Under the pieces are notes generated by a model. That model was not told the DNA's origin. It saw only the letters and a list, made by a program, of their open reading frames with translations, and ran no database searches. Position numbers and translations under genes: made by a program. From Chondrosia reniformis (lineage: Eukaryota; Porifera; Demospongiae; Chondrillida; Chondrillidae), in NCBI GenBank assembly GCA_947172415.1, contig OX359195.1:310001-374000 (forward strand): a DNA stretch of 64,000 nt. The letters run 5' to 3'. Within the stretch, counting starts at the first letter, position 1, and every line of letters starts with the position of its first letter. Positions 42,524 to 61,049 of this stretch are shown one piece after another.

Positions 42524-42614
42524 CCTTTGGATCCTTTGAGTTGTCTGATGAGATTTAGGAGCTTGCTTCTCTAACAGTTAGTGGTTGGTTGAGCTGTTCA
42601 AGTGCTAGTGTTGC

Positions 42615-42621
42615 TTTTATA
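42615..42621 (-). promoter_or_regulatory. TATA box of the 41.5-kb array gene
   Basis: TATAAAA on the minus strand, 92-98 bases above the start. Confidence 0.65.
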
Positions 42622-42625
42622 GGAA

Positions 42626-43536
42626 TCAACAGTTAGTTGTATTACATACAAGTTGTTTCATGATGTCAAGGTTTGTGGAAAATCCTTGTATGTATTCTCT
42701 TCCTGTTTCTCTTTTGTATATTACTACCCATTATATATGAAGTTGTTTCATTTTGTGTAAAAAGGATCTATCACTTATTTACTTATATAACTATTACGTA
42801 ATCCCAAACTGTGAAAAATTCATTTTCATATTTCAATAATGAATTTGATTGTACTCTTTTTGGCGCATATATACAAAAATGATATCACCTGGGAATTTAG
42901 CAATGAGAATAGAATATATACGAAGTGCCTCATGTGTTCATCCATTTTGAAAGTAAAACATGGATGACACAAGAAAGTTGTGGTCACTGACAGACAGATA
43001 AGCCATATGTACCTATAACTACGAACCACTAATTATACTTCATAAAGGAAATGTCATGCCATATGGGCTCCTTGATACTAATAATATATTGCATATGAAC
43101 ATTAATTGTTCATGAAAGTGAAATTTCTTATATGGCTGTCAATTTCCTGTTAATTTTACCTGCAATATTATACTGCCTTACTGATAGTTAATCATTCGGG
43201 ATTCTTACTGTACATCAAGACTAATATAAAACCAAATCTAGAATCTCTTACTATTTTATTGAATGTACGTAACAATATGTATCAAAGTTTTAATACCTAT
43301 ACCAATCATACTCATGTATGTACTATGTACCAATATTAATAAGTGAAATTACATTTTTTATTGTTACAAATAAATTACTAATTTATTAAAACTGTATGTG
43401 GTGATAAATGAAAAATAGAAAAGTTGGATGATAAAATAACTTAGAATTGCTTACGTATATTAATGGTTGCTAAATACAATTATTGTATCCCTTGTAAACT
43501 AATGCAGTTCATGCTTCCTAATAAACGAGTTCCTGA
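42626..43536. other. duplicated flank
   Basis: Near-identical to 33020-33930. No coding sequence recognised. Confidence 0.55.
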
Positions 43537-45544
43537 TCAGCAGTTCCTGTTCGTTGCTCCTGTCTCAGTCTCTAAGGTACACTTATATTGACTTCCATTC
43601 TCTTCTGTAATCTCAACAGTGCCTGAAGCATTGCAGTGTGTCTCAGTCACTTTAGGTCTAACTATATTCAAACACACATTGGATCCACTGCTTGTAACCA
43701 TCTCCTGCCCTATATATATATACATGGAGGTACACATTCATATCAAGGATTCACAAAAATCAAGAAAAAGACAGAGTCACTGATGAAGGGTGGAATTCCC
43801 AGAAAGCTGCCTTGCCCAGTGGAGCACAAGAAGACTCCTGTATCCTCAATCATTCAAAGCTCTCACCAGGTTCTGTTCCCCATATATAGGCATTTTAATT
43901 TATTACAGAGTATGTATAACATGTAGCTGGTAGAGTTATTACAGACTATGTATACGTAGCTAGGAAAATGGTGTTTTCATGCATACTAGTTACTATACTA
44001 GTTACTATACTAGGTTTGGTGTATATACGTATATGATGGTACATGCTAACAACCATACCTGTTCCATTCATCAGTCTGATTGGAACATTAGTAGGAGACT
44101 GGTCTAAGTCATGAAAATTGGCTCCTGCCACACTCCTTATACCACATCGATAAGTTGATAGGAAATCACTACCTGTATATACATGTACAAAAACAGATAT
44201 AGAGTACTATATAATTAGCTGATATGTCTACTATCACAACCTTTTATAAACTGTACTCATAAAATGCAAGACTTCACCGATCAATTATATGTACCATTCA
44301 TACGCAGGTATGTGTGTTGCCTTACACTTTACAATATACTAAATGGGAGTTATATATTTGCACTGACCCTATGCAAAGTCTATGATGGGGAAACAGGTAA
44401 TTACTGGAAAGTATTACACTGCATGACCAGCCAAGTGACTGAAGCATTATCTTGGCCGGGGGATCACCAATGTCTTATTAATGGCAAACAGTGCATGATC
44501 ACCAGTCATCCAAAAATAGCGCCAAAGAGCTACAAACATCTGTTTTACCCTCCTTTGCAGCAGTGGTGAGTTTGACTTTACAATACAATTATCTCAAACC
44601 GGACTTACTCTGAACGTTATCGATGATCAAATCCCATCCTCTGTGGCTAAGACTAAACCTGTGGCCTGTCAAGTTGACCTTGTCGCCATCTGGAAATCTT
44701 TTCCACTCGACACAGACTTGTTCTCTCAGAGATTCCTTCAATACTATGTTACATGGAAGGACAACCCTTTCTCCAATCCTAGTCCTTATTACTGTCTCAA
44801 ATGTTGGTATACCTAGACAAAATGTTTAGAAATTAGAATACTTGTAACTCAAGTACACATGTATATACAAATTTTTATTACATAAATGTGTGTAATTATT
44901 ATTACACAGCTGAATTACATGTATATAGTAGCTATATTACTCAAGTAATTATATATATATATACAGTACAAGTTACAATATACTATATATATATACAGTG
45001 GAATCTCATTATAGTGAAGCTCAAAGGGACTAAAATTAGTTCCTTATATCGAATATTCACTATATTGAATGTATATAATAGTATACATCTTTTACTGGGG
45101 CTAGCAAAGTACTTCACTATACTGAGACATTCACAATAAGTGATTTCGTTATAATGAGATTCTCTACTGTATATTTCACTCTATTTTCTCTCGATAACCG
45201 CACACGTATACATATGTGGCCCTATTATATAATGTACCTGTGATTAGGATGGAGGGTGATTGCATGTTATTATTGCAAGCACACTTATAATATCCCTCTT
45301 GATCAGGATGGTAATATTTAGTTGTGGTTGAATTTATCTGTATTCCATTTGGCTGTACAATTTTTTCCTTGCCACAGTCTAAGTCATACTCCTGGTAAAG
45401 TTCTAAGAAGCGGATCCTACTTTGAACTCCACCAGATACTGTAGGTTGACTGCAACTGCCTCTCTTCACCATAAAAGGTCCGGCAACTGCTACTGGTAAT
45501 ACACTTGGAATAAGGAGAGTAGAAATTACAACTACAGACCACAT
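43537..45544 (-). CDS. secreted Ig-superfamily protein, four exons (265 aa predicted)
   Basis: Exons on the minus strand: 45544-45238, 44812-44609, 44172-44059, 43709-43537, each with GT/AG borders and all introns in phase 1, as usual for Ig exons. The start MWSVVVISTLLIPSVLP gives a signal peptide. Domain 1 has YDLDCGKE and GYYKCACNN. Domain 2 spans exons 2-3 with RVVLPCNI, CVEWKRFPDG, WDLIIDNVQ and TYRCGIRS. The last exon has NVCLNIVRP, HCNASG and YKCTLETETG, then a stop. No transmembrane segment follows, so secretion is expected. The 798-base joined frame is open throughout. The specific family is not recognised. Exon 1 could alternatively start at 45586, but that adds a non-signal leader. 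Confidence 0.75.
43750..43935 (+). mobile_element. dispersed element in the Ig gene intron
   Basis: Twin of 34140-34330 within the tandem duplication. The adjacent 36-base tandem repeat is present only once here. Confidence 0.6.
44996..45169. mobile_element. 174-bp pogo/Tigger-type MITE
   Basis: Ends cagtggaatctcattatag and ataatgagattctctactg are inverted repeats flanked by TA on both sides (44994-44995, 45170-45171). It lies in intron 1 of the Ig gene. A decayed relative is at about 46450-46620. Confidence 0.8.
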
Positions 45545-46790
45545 CTTGTTTGCTGTGAGGAAATTTGAGTTTATATAAGCTAACATTTGCTTGACAACTG
45601 ATTCACTTTAAGGATTGTATATTGCTGGTCACTAGTTTACTGCTTCACTGTTTCACTTGATTGCTAACTGATTCAGACAGGAGCTAAAACCTCTTATATA
45701 TGCGAGGTTAGGTCTAATGAATTTGGAGGAGGGACTAAGGGACTTTGGGAGCGCTTAAATTCTTAGGATTTCGCTTTCAAATCATGTGATTAAACATTGG
45801 ACCTGATATATAATAATTGCAAATAACAACGGTTGTTGCAATCTGTGAGGAATCCTATAATTATTCCCCTCAAAAAATGCGTAGTATTATATAAGTTTTA
45901 TATCGTGATATATATTAAGTATATACAATATTGCAATTGTGTACCGGTATCCTGTTTTAGAAATTTAATCATTTGTCAACATATTTTGGTGAATACAGTT
46001 TTATTGACATAATAAATAATTCTTATACATATTTTTGAACGCTTGCAGTAGTTATATATTTTATATATAGAAGTTTGGATATGTGTACGGAAATACAAAT
46101 TTGCTATCTGCTTACTGTACATAGTCGGATCAAATGCTATTTCCTTCCTAGCTCTTGGGGAATTTTTGTTTGTCATTGTATAAAATTTCATTTCCCGACT
46201 GTTTCATATCTAATTGCATGCCACTGATTGTACTGTGATAACTACATTCCTAAGGGAAGGAAGGGAATTAATTGTATACGTGTGTAGAATAAAATTAAAT
46301 ACATAAACAATTACAAAATACATGCGTACTGTATAGGGAAAGTCCCCAATCTGATCCCTAAGTTATCCCTAAAAGATAAATATAGTATATAATACTGGCA
46401 TGCACGCTCCTCCTATATATATATCATATTTGTATGTGTATATGGTCTATCTCATTATAGTAATGTTCAAAGGTACCAAAATTAGTTTCTTATATTGAAT
46501 ATTCACTATATTGAGTATATATAAAAGAATACAACTTTTTCTGGGGCTAGCAAAGCACTTCACTATACTGTATATAAGCGATTTTATTATATTGATATTA
46601 TACTGTATATTAATAAACTGCGTGACATGAACATTTCTCTATACAAGTGTCATGCAATAAGTTCTAACCAAAATTATATAATTAGTCTTATCTGTATACT
46701 TTCTGTTTTAGAATTTACTACATGTGTATATGACCTCTTAAATTGAAATATAATGTATGTATATGTAATAAGTATACAATGTCACTTTGT

Positions 46791-46851
46791 GGTGTATCAA
46801 TTATGCACACACTCACCCTTGGGTGTGATACACTGCAAAGTGATACTGTAT
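46791..46851. repeat. imperfect palindrome
   Basis: Arms tcactttgtggtgtatca and tgatacactgcaaagtga flank a ~25-base centre. Confidence 0.75.
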
Positions 46852-46926
46852 AACTATTATATACTTCGCCCCCCCTAGGGATGTCGCAAGCTTTTAGGCA
46901 TTACTGAATTATCTGGGGATATCGCA

Positions 46927-46978
46927 TTGTATAACTATAATAAGAGGCCAAAGTGCCTCTTATTATAGCTATACACAA
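46927..46978. repeat. strong palindrome (hairpin)
   Basis: Arms of about 22 bases (ttgtataactataataagag with the matching complement) around a short centre ccaaagtg. Confidence 0.85.
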
Positions 46979-48150
46979 TATTGTGGAATATAAATTGCCT
47001 TGGTTGCCCTAGCAACAGAGTGTGTACATAGTTATATGGGTAAACCTTTTAAATATTATGCATCTATCTACCATATATATATATTCCCCTGGATGTCACC
47101 TATACAAACTAGTTTTAGATAATTCCCATGTGACATGGCAAATGTATAGTAATTAAACCTACACCATATAGTGCTACATACTTGTAGATTAAAGGAAAGA
47201 TTACTCTATTTCACTTCCTAACACGTTCATTTTTAGGCCCACCCTTTTCTGGTATCCATGGTAACAACATTTCTTCACACAAGAACAAAGTGAACAGCGG
47301 TGTTTTCCCTTGCGAGGGGGCCATGCATTCAACTGCCTTATCATTACGCCTCTGTAAGTAGCCGTGGTAACCACATTTCTTCACATGATAGCAAATACAA
47401 ACAATACATTCTCTTTCTATATAATATTATGAGGTGCATACATACATACGTACATGCTACAGACATGCAGGTCATCAACACATTCATATATACCCATTTA
47501 CTAGATATAAATGTTCATGTTCAGATGAAATAGCATTTATTGTGTTCAAAGTTGAAAATTGACAATTCTGATGAAGACCTGCAGGAAACACTCAATTTCT
47601 GTATCCAAACGGTATTGCTGATGCTCAATGATAACAATTTTCTACATTAACAGATATAAACTACTTCGTTTTATGTGTATCCGTATATATATATATGCAG
47701 CATTAGCTCATGTGAAGCAGCTTGTATATACAACGTTAACATGTAACTATATTCTGTAGCTGAAAATTACAAGATACATATGCACTCCCTGTATCGGTCT
47801 TTATATACTGGAATTAGCTATAGTTGTAGTTACACTTCTAATACTGTGTATACCACGGGCAGCTGTGTATGTTGTTGTAGACAGGTATAATATATACTGC
47901 TTCAACAATAAACTTCTTCAATAAAACTTTTAATTCAAAAATACTGTCGAAACACAGCTAATGTGCATGATGTAGTGGATACAAGCAGAAATCAAAATAT
48001 GTTCAAATTACAAGGTAGTCACTGAGAAAACATTCAGTTTTGGATGAGGTGCACTTTGCTGTTACTTGTAATACTTCTATTCCATGTATAGGGCAAATAT
48101 CACTAACTCTCTAGTAGTAGCCCTAGCTGTACAATTGCAGCCCCGGGCCC

Positions 48151-54890
<6,740 letters not shown>

Positions 54891-55652
54891 ATTCTCCACT
54901 GCTCTAGCTGTGTCGCAGCGCAGAGGTATTCAGTGCCGGAATTTGATATTGATTTTATAATAGAATAATGACGTCATAGTGGGTGTCATGCTGAAGACCA
55001 TGTCTTACATCTTTTTGTTGTTGGTTAATCTGATCTGCTAACGAAAGATATCGTCTCAGTTTTACCTTTTCTTAACACTAAATCGTCACTGATCACAAGG
55101 AAGAGATCGCTTTGTGGTTGAGTAGAGTTGAAGGTTAGTTTAAGTTACAAAACCAAGAAGGTAGCCATTTTCTACTAATTTACCAAGCCATTTACTGTTC
55201 GCCGAGTGCATGGTCGATCAGGGGAACACATCCTGGCCTTTCGAACCCTTTATTTTTCGGTCTCACGCAAACGATGAAAAAGGCTGTACTTGATGTATAT
55301 GCTTGGTATCATAGTAGCACGTGTTTGCACGAAGTTCCTAAATTTGCGACATATTATTTCAATGCTGTTTGGTTGAACTTTGACTAGTACAAACGCAAGC
55401 ACTCGAGTATATTGTTTTTGCATGAATAAATTATATTAAACTTATTTAGCAGAAATGAATGATTTGATGGAAAGCTAAATATTGAAAATTTTATAAGCTA
55501 AAACTGTACTCTTTTGTGTAAGAGGAGTTCAGTTTAGCACACTTCTATGAGTGTTTTTTTTTACAAGTTGATTCTAAATTGAGCAGATTTAAAATAAAAT
55601 TACAAAGTAAATATGGCTATATACATGTTGTATATATATGTGTTATATAGCA
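54891..55652. promoter_or_regulatory. divergent promoter region, LC3 and CARD gene
   Basis: This less AT-rich segment separates the LC3 start codon (54890, minus) from the first plus-strand coding exon (ATG 55653). A possible non-coding first exon of the plus gene ends at 55133 (gaag|gttagt), and an acceptor (ttatatag) ends at 55650. No TATA box comparable to those of the array genes was seen. A segment at 55300-55360 (agcacgtgtttgcacgaag) recurs at about 63925-63975. Confidence 0.5.
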
Positions 55653-55995
55653 ATGGAAAAGAGTTCAGATGTTGTAGAAAGGACACCAGATGAGGTCATT
55701 GAATTCCTGTGGAAACACAAGGATAGTCATATAAAGCACTGTAATGTGCTTGTAGTACGTTTTGATCTTGAACGTGAGCATGTCATATCTCAAGGACAGA
55801 GAGAACGGTTGGACTCTGCTTTAACTGTAGCTGCTGCAAATAACCTGTCCTACGAGTTCCTTCACAATGACCCATCTCCAGAGACACTTGAAGCAGCTGC
55901 TAAAGTACTAAAGGAATCTCCTAATACTACAAAAATGAATAAGAGGTTTGCAAAGGTTATTGAAGATTTCTTGTCTCTCAAAGTTACCTCATCAG
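55653..55995 (+). CDS. first coding exon, CARD-like domain 1
   Basis: MEKSSDVVERTPDEVIEF starts the frame, followed by helices LWKHKDSHIKHCNVLVVRFD, REHVISQGQRERLDSALT, NLSYEFLHND, ETLEAAAKVLKES and KRFAKVIEDFL. The spacing of hydrophobic positions fits a death-fold bundle, most like a CARD, but no hallmark motif is decisive. The exon ends tcatcag|gtgagt in phase 1, the same phase as the downstream domain exons, so it can splice to them. Sponges have many NLR and adaptor proteins with such N-terminal domains; assignment to one of those classes cannot be made from this window. Confidence 0.62.
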
Positions 55996-56178
55996 GTGAG
56001 TATTCATGTGTAACTATGAGTGACATCATTGTAAACTTATAGCTTTGGCTTGCCTTACTAGAATGCTTTGGTATAAAGTCTAGTTTGAACTTGTAGCATT
56101 ATGCATATTAAATGATAATGGTGAGATTTGTTTTTTTATATCATAGAACATAGTAAATTTAATGTTCAAGACAAGCTA

Positions 56179-56828
56179 CAGTAGAATCTCGTTAACACAA
56201 AATCCAAGGGATTGCTTACAAATTTCGTGTTAAAAGTATTTCGTGTTAACAGTATAACACTTAAAGAGAAGTATAGTGTACATAGAAATAGTAATAAAAT
56301 TTGTAAGAGGCTTATTTTAGTCCTGCCAATTCGCTTGCCTCACGGGTACATTTTTGCTGCAAATAGCCTTAAACCAAAGCAACAAAGCGTCCTCTACCTC
56401 TTCAAATTTTGCCATCCGTAGACGCTTCCTTTTTGGCTCTAATGTTGACGTTTCAAAAGAGTTAAAGATATGGGTCTTGTCCTTGATAATGTCAGATAAA
56501 GTTGAATTGGCAATGCCGAATTCCTTTGCAATTCTACCTTTTGTACCATGCTGACCACTGCTTTGTTCGATAGCCTTCAATATCTGCACTTTTTTTAATG
56601 GTTATCGATTTCTGCTTAGCCGCCATAAATAAATTTCGTATTAAATGATTTTAACACTTTGTGCGCACCACATTTCTTTCACGTTAACCGATTTTTTGTG
56701 TTATCAAATTTCATGTTAAAAGGATAATAATGTATGGGGAAGTATAGCGCAAATATAGGGACCAATTAAAACTTTTGTATTAAGCGATTTTTCACGTTAA
56801 CCGATTTCGTGTTAACGAGATTCTACTG
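56179..56828 (-). mobile_element. pogo/Tigger-like DNA transposon, internally deleted (650 bp)
   Basis: Inverted ends cagtagaatctcgttaacac and gtgttaacgagattctactg are flanked by TA duplications (56177-56178, 56829-56830). The minus strand (56589-56317) keeps the start of a transposase DNA-binding region: QILKAIEQSSG, RIAKEFGIANSTLSDIIKDK (a CENP-B/psq-type helix-turn-helix) and EPKRKRLRMAKFEEVEDALL, WFKAICSKNVPV. The catalytic part is deleted. It sits in an intron of the CARD gene. Confidence 0.85.
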
Positions 56829-57926
56829 TATATAGTCTCCGATCTGTGTCTATATGAGAGACCTTCCTATTGTGATAAGGAAGAATGGTATGGGCAATAC
56901 CTTTAGTGTTGCCTATGTACGTATGTACGTAATTCTAATACAGTGGTCCCCACTTAATCTATTAACACTTTAACAAATATTGTAATATTTCTGGCAATCC
57001 CAATTTATTTGTATACTTTAGAAAAGGTTATCTTTCGACTTTTAGAGTGTCTAAAGATGCAGTTTTAATTGCTTCTTCTTGCTGTCAAACGTTTCGACCC
57101 TGGGGGTCTTCTTCAGTGACACTTTTGACAGAAAGAAGAAGCAAGAAAAACTGCGTCCTTAGATGCTCTAAAAGTCGAAAGATGACCCTTTCTAAAGAAA
57201 TTCGATGCAGTTAGAAGGAAGCCTTACAGTATTATCGTTTGTATACCATCCAATATAAAATTAACTGCTTAAGGGTATAACATTGAATGTTATAATATCC
57301 TGAATATTGGAATATAAATTTAGTGAATATTGAGCCAAATTTATGACTAAGTAATAATTATCTGCTAATTGTGTATAAAAATATGAAATCCAGCAATGTA
57401 TAATGTATACTAATACTAACTAAGGCTCGAAAAAGTGAAGAAAATGGTTAATGTAGTTTGTAATATCTTTAATTGTCCTACCACTCCCACAAGAAGTCTA
57501 TGTACTGATTATCTGGTCGTCTAAGTTAAGGGCACCTCCGTCTACCAGGCATTTGTTTCCCGTATGAGCAGCCATTTTATTACATGAATCGCTGTGAATC
57601 GCCATAGTTTTTTCAACACTAGATTTGATTTTTAAGTTTCAGTAAAGCAGAATATCCTGATGACATCAAATTCAAAGTAGTGTGGAAGAAACCGGAGTTT
57701 TAAATATGTAGTACCAGTTATGCGTATATATAGTGAAAGTCTTGTAAGACTTTCAGTTCTGTGTAAGGCACTCGAGGAGAGCAGGTATAGAAATGTGGCT
57801 GAAGAACTGAGGAAACGAAGTACATACACACACACCACTGAATGTACATACTAAACATGTATTTCCATTATAATCAGCCCGGTGTGGGTTTGGAGAGAGG
57901 AATCTGAATATGCTTTACTTTATTAG
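56829..57926. other. intron with duplicated segments and a hairpin element
   Basis: 56937-57015 and 57230-57740 are the diverged counterpart of 61405-61990 (cagtggtccccactta, ctggcaatcccaattt). A 182-bp hairpin MITE is inserted. 57740-57815 keeps only the last ~70 bases of the death-domain exon found at 62778-63080 (VLCKALEES, RNVAEELRK), so that exon is truncated here. Confidence 0.6.
57016..57197. mobile_element. 182-bp hairpin MITE
   Basis: Long inverted arms start ctttagaaaaggttatcttt and end gatgaccctttctaaag. The inner part carries cgtttcgaccctgggggtc. Related to the element at 20376. Confidence 0.8.
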
Positions 57927-58004
57927 GAGCATTTAGGTCATCAGAATTATCACAAACAGAACCAGAAGTCAGTCAAACTCCAGACCAGACAGGGACTGTG
58001 ACAA
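57927..58004 (+). CDS. possible linker exon (duplicate of 63199-63276)
   Basis: A 78-base block between a ttattag acceptor and a gtgagt donor, phase 1 on both sides, reads AFRSSELSQTEPEVSQTPDQ. It differs from its twin by conservative changes and is open, but its partner death-domain exon upstream is truncated, so use in a transcript is uncertain. Confidence 0.4.
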
Positions 58005-58224
58005 GTGAGTCAAACAACTTATTGCATCAACCTTTTCTCTATTTCTACACTGAGTCTCCATGCCTGCATGGTTGACCTGTATGTACATATGTGTCCTAGA
58101 GTTCCTTATTGTCGGAAGAGACACAGTACATATGGAAATGGCATTTCCTTCAATGTTTCTAACTTTGTAAGTGAACTTCGGGAAAACTTCCATAAAATTT
58201 TGATGAAGCTTCGGTAAATCTTTA

Positions 58225-58560
58225 ATCGAACTTCGGTGAATATAGGCGCCCCTATATTGTTTTCAGAAATTATGTATGGCTTCCTGTTCGTAACCTTATA
58301 TGTATCTGTCACCAAAATGGTGGACGCTCGGCTGGCTTTCATTTTCTAGTTTAAATTAGCTTTCTCCTTCTTTATGTCAAACATTGAGTGAATGAAAAGG
58401 ATTTTAAACCGCCTTTACTAATACTATGTAAAGTTTGCGCAAAACGTTTTCTACGAGATTGACGGCAATTAAGCAATGACCGAAATCTATTAACCGGATA
58501 TCTAAGAACCAGCAAGTAGTTCGAGTTTGCACAGGCACCCCACAACTACGTACTTGTTCT
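58225..58560. repeat. third copy of the ggacgctcgg repeat
   Basis: Diverged relative of 18463-18800, with ggtggacgctcggctggctt and accgcctttactaatac. It is the only repeat noticed here that links the array region with the death-fold gene. Confidence 0.6.
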
Positions 58561-58924
58561 AATAACACTTAAAATAATATTGTAATGTTTTCTGGCAATC
58601 CCAATTTATTTGTATACCATCCAAAATGAAATTGCTCATAGTAAATGTCTAAGTATAGTGAAGTACTTTGCTGGCTAATTACACTCAAGTACACTACACA
58701 GTGAAAGTTACTGGCAAATATATAAAATATTACAATTACAATCAAGTACTACACAGTACAAGTTACAAATTTAAGAGGTCCAAGTGACTATACAATATTA
58801 ATATTACAATCAAGTACTAGCTACACATGCAGTGCAAGTTACGAATTTAATGAGATCCAAGTGACCCCTAGGATAATCAGTATTTTAAACAGTACAAGAC
58901 TTTAGTCACACTGTTGCAGGCTTT

Positions 58925-59460
58925 GAAATCCTCAACTACTGCATAGAGAGTAGTAGTTGATATAGATCATCCAAGGTAGAACACATGGCCTACCAATTAC
59001 CTTTTCACTCCTTAGTATAGACTGAAGATGATGCATCTGCATGCCATATATCAACAAAGGTTCCAGTCTTAAAGGGGTCTCAGTTAATAACCACAGCAGA
59101 TTTGATTTGCCTTGTGAGGGAGCTAAGAATACCGACGGTTGGTTGCATGCATTCGCATAATCAACAGGGTTAGAGACCATTTTGTAACTTGTACACGTGT
59201 AGATCAATAATGGCCGTAACATTCAATTCCTTCAAGAGCTCTTCGGTTTTGATAAGATCGCTTACTTTACGTATAAGATCAGCTTTCAACCACTAACAGG
59301 GAGATTTTTCTCTCTCATGAATGCCTTGAGCTTCTCAGCTGACCAGAGCAATGGCATCTCCTGCAAAGAAGTATTTCCATCACATTATCGTACACTTCCC
59401 GTACTTAAAAATACCGTCAACCTTTGAACTTTTGGGGAGTCAGAGTCTGTGCATATCCTC
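58925..59460 (-). mobile_element. degenerate ORF with SAP-like motif, probable transposon relic
   Basis: The minus strand from 59357 reads MPLLWSAEKLKAFMREKNL, a stop where paralogues would continue, then KADLIRKVSDLI: the two helices of a SAP-type DNA-binding motif. Beyond lie LNVTAIIDLHVY and pieces in shifting frames down to about 58940. SAP motifs occur in several sponge transposon-type proteins; the element class is not determined. Confidence 0.4.
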
Positions 59461-59519
59461 TATTGTCAGTTTACAGTCCATTGTGTTTGTGTTTGATAAG
59501 CTGTTTTTAAATATTTCAG

Positions 59520-59822
59520 AAACGCTAAAGGAAATTAAAGAATTCTTAGAAAGAGAGGAATTCCTGAAACAACTGAAAGAGTGTGATATTAGAGGACTAG
59601 GTACAGATCTACTGAGAAAAGGAGTGATTGATAAAGATGAGGCTGATGATATAGGATTTAAAAAAGGAGCTAGAGAGGCAACCAATAATCTATACATGAT
59701 ACTACAAGGAGACAAATCTACTAAAAAACTGTTAGCTTTAAAAGAGTGTCTCTATGCCAACCTAACTAAAGAAACTCACAAGGATCTTGCTGATATGATC
59801 TCAAAATTCCTTGGAATTGCTG
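59520..59822 (+). CDS. CARD-like domain 2 exon (303 bases)
   Basis: The block follows a tatttcag acceptor and ends gctg|gtaagt, phase 1 at both ends. It reads TLKEIKEFLEREEFLKQLKE, LGTDLLRKGVIDKDEADDI, REATNNLYMILQGD, KKLLALKECL and LADMISKFLG. The pattern of a six-helix bundle with a LLxKGVIxxxEA turn is characteristic of CARDs. The frame is open further upstream, but the acceptor and the phase fix the start. It is one of three exons here of exactly 303 bases. Confidence 0.7.
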
Positions 59823-60099
59823 GTAAGTCTCACTGTAAACATTTACTATACACTCTCTATATTGTATACAGCAAAGTTAAATTACAAACTGTGTATATAT
59901 GACAACTTTCAGTGACTGTTAAGTAGATAAGTCATCCTAATGTAGTCATATTGTGTAGGTATTGTATAACCAAATTAATACAGATTTTCTCCTAGGCATG
60001 AGGTATATAATACCAATATCTGTCTTTCTACCTATATACGTACAGTGTATTGTTATCATTCTAGTCTATGGAAACAGACCATATGTACATTTCCAGTCC

Positions 60100-60170
60100 A
60101 TCCTCTGTCTTCAGCCTATCCTGTGCCTATCCTGTGCCTATCCTGTGCCTATCCTGTGCCTTCTAGGTCT
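60100..60170. repeat. 11-bp tandem repeat
   Basis: About four units of cctgtgcctat within an intron. Confidence 0.85.
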
Positions 60171-60307
60171 GCTGACAGTAATGTGACTGTCATGTATTCT
60201 TTGACCTCTCTGTCCTCCTCCAGTTTCTCCTTGTGCGTCTCTTGCTTCAGCTCTGTCCTACTATCATCCTTTGTACAGTCTTCTTAGGCTACCTTACAAG
60301 ACTTATA

Positions 60308-60646
60308 CAGTGGAATGTCGGTTATCTGAATGTGTCGGGACCGAACTCTGTCCATAACTCTGAATATTCAATAAGTCTGAAGCTTGGCAAGACGCATGTT
60401 TAGCAATTCTTCGCGTGATCACAAATCTCCAATTTCTGCTGAATACTCAGCACAGAACGCTTTCGTTTGGGGACTTACAGACGACATTCTCAGAACCACA
60501 GCGTAAGCAGGGTCACAAATGAAGAAGAGTTTATGACAGAACAGCAGACAAAGCACACGTGAAATGTCGAATCTGCACTTTGAGGAGTCCGTTTGGTTGA
60601 CTGACGTGTTCGGATGACTGAAGTTCGGATAAGTGACATTCCACTG
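60308..60646. mobile_element. 339-bp pogo/Tigger-type MITE
   Basis: Ends cagtggaatgtcggttatct and ggataagtgacattccactg, with TA on both sides (60306-60307, 60647-60648). No coding capacity. Confidence 0.8.
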
Positions 60647-60815
60647 TACATTCCTTGAACTCTCCGAATACTTTCTTCACGTTAATTGTTCCTTTTTATG
60701 TGTTACCATGTCAATCTTCACCTTATCCCTAAACATCTCCTCCTCATCAAAAGTCTCCATCAAGTTTTACAAAACTGCTATTGACATAGCATGAAGACTC
60801 TCTTTAACTACATAG

Positions 60816-60908
60816 TGCATGAAAGTACTCCTCAATCAAAGAAAATGAAGAGAGAAGATGAGAATGTAAGAGGAGCTGATGATGAAAGTGACAATGAAGA
60901 TGATGATG
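60816..60908 (+). CDS. acidic linker exon (93 bases)
   Basis: Between catag and g|gtatga, phase 1 at both ends, it reads HESTPQSKKMKREDENVRGA then DDESDNEDDD. The lysine-rich then acidic composition fits a flexible linker between domains 2 and 3. The frame joins the next exon as GAC ATG GGA. An internal nuclear-localisation-like KKMKRE is visible but unproven. Confidence 0.55.
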
Positions 60909-61049
60909 GTATGACATGCATGACACAGCTATGTACATATGCACATACGTACACATTTAAAGACATATATAGTGCACTAACACTTACAGTTCTAGGACAG
61001 GCAGTCAATATCATTCAATCATTCAATCATTTGACTTAATATACTACAG

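Larger units (their letters stand above)
45545..48150. other. intergenic region between the Ig and LC3 genes
   Basis: Contains a degenerate MITE (about 46450-46620), two palindromes (46791-46851, 46927-46978), a local duplication of ccatggtaacaacatttcttcaca around 47260 and 47365, and TA-rich runs. No coding exon was established. Confidence 0.5.

Noticed and set aside
44264-44569. 101-codon plus-strand frame in the Ig gene intron
   Set aside because: No recognisable features, antisense to a well-supported spliced gene, and covered by the intron between exons 2 and 3.
47565-47600. Hammerhead-like string ctgatgaagacctgcaggaaac
   Set aside because: No stem II can form between the two core motifs and no flanking stem is present.
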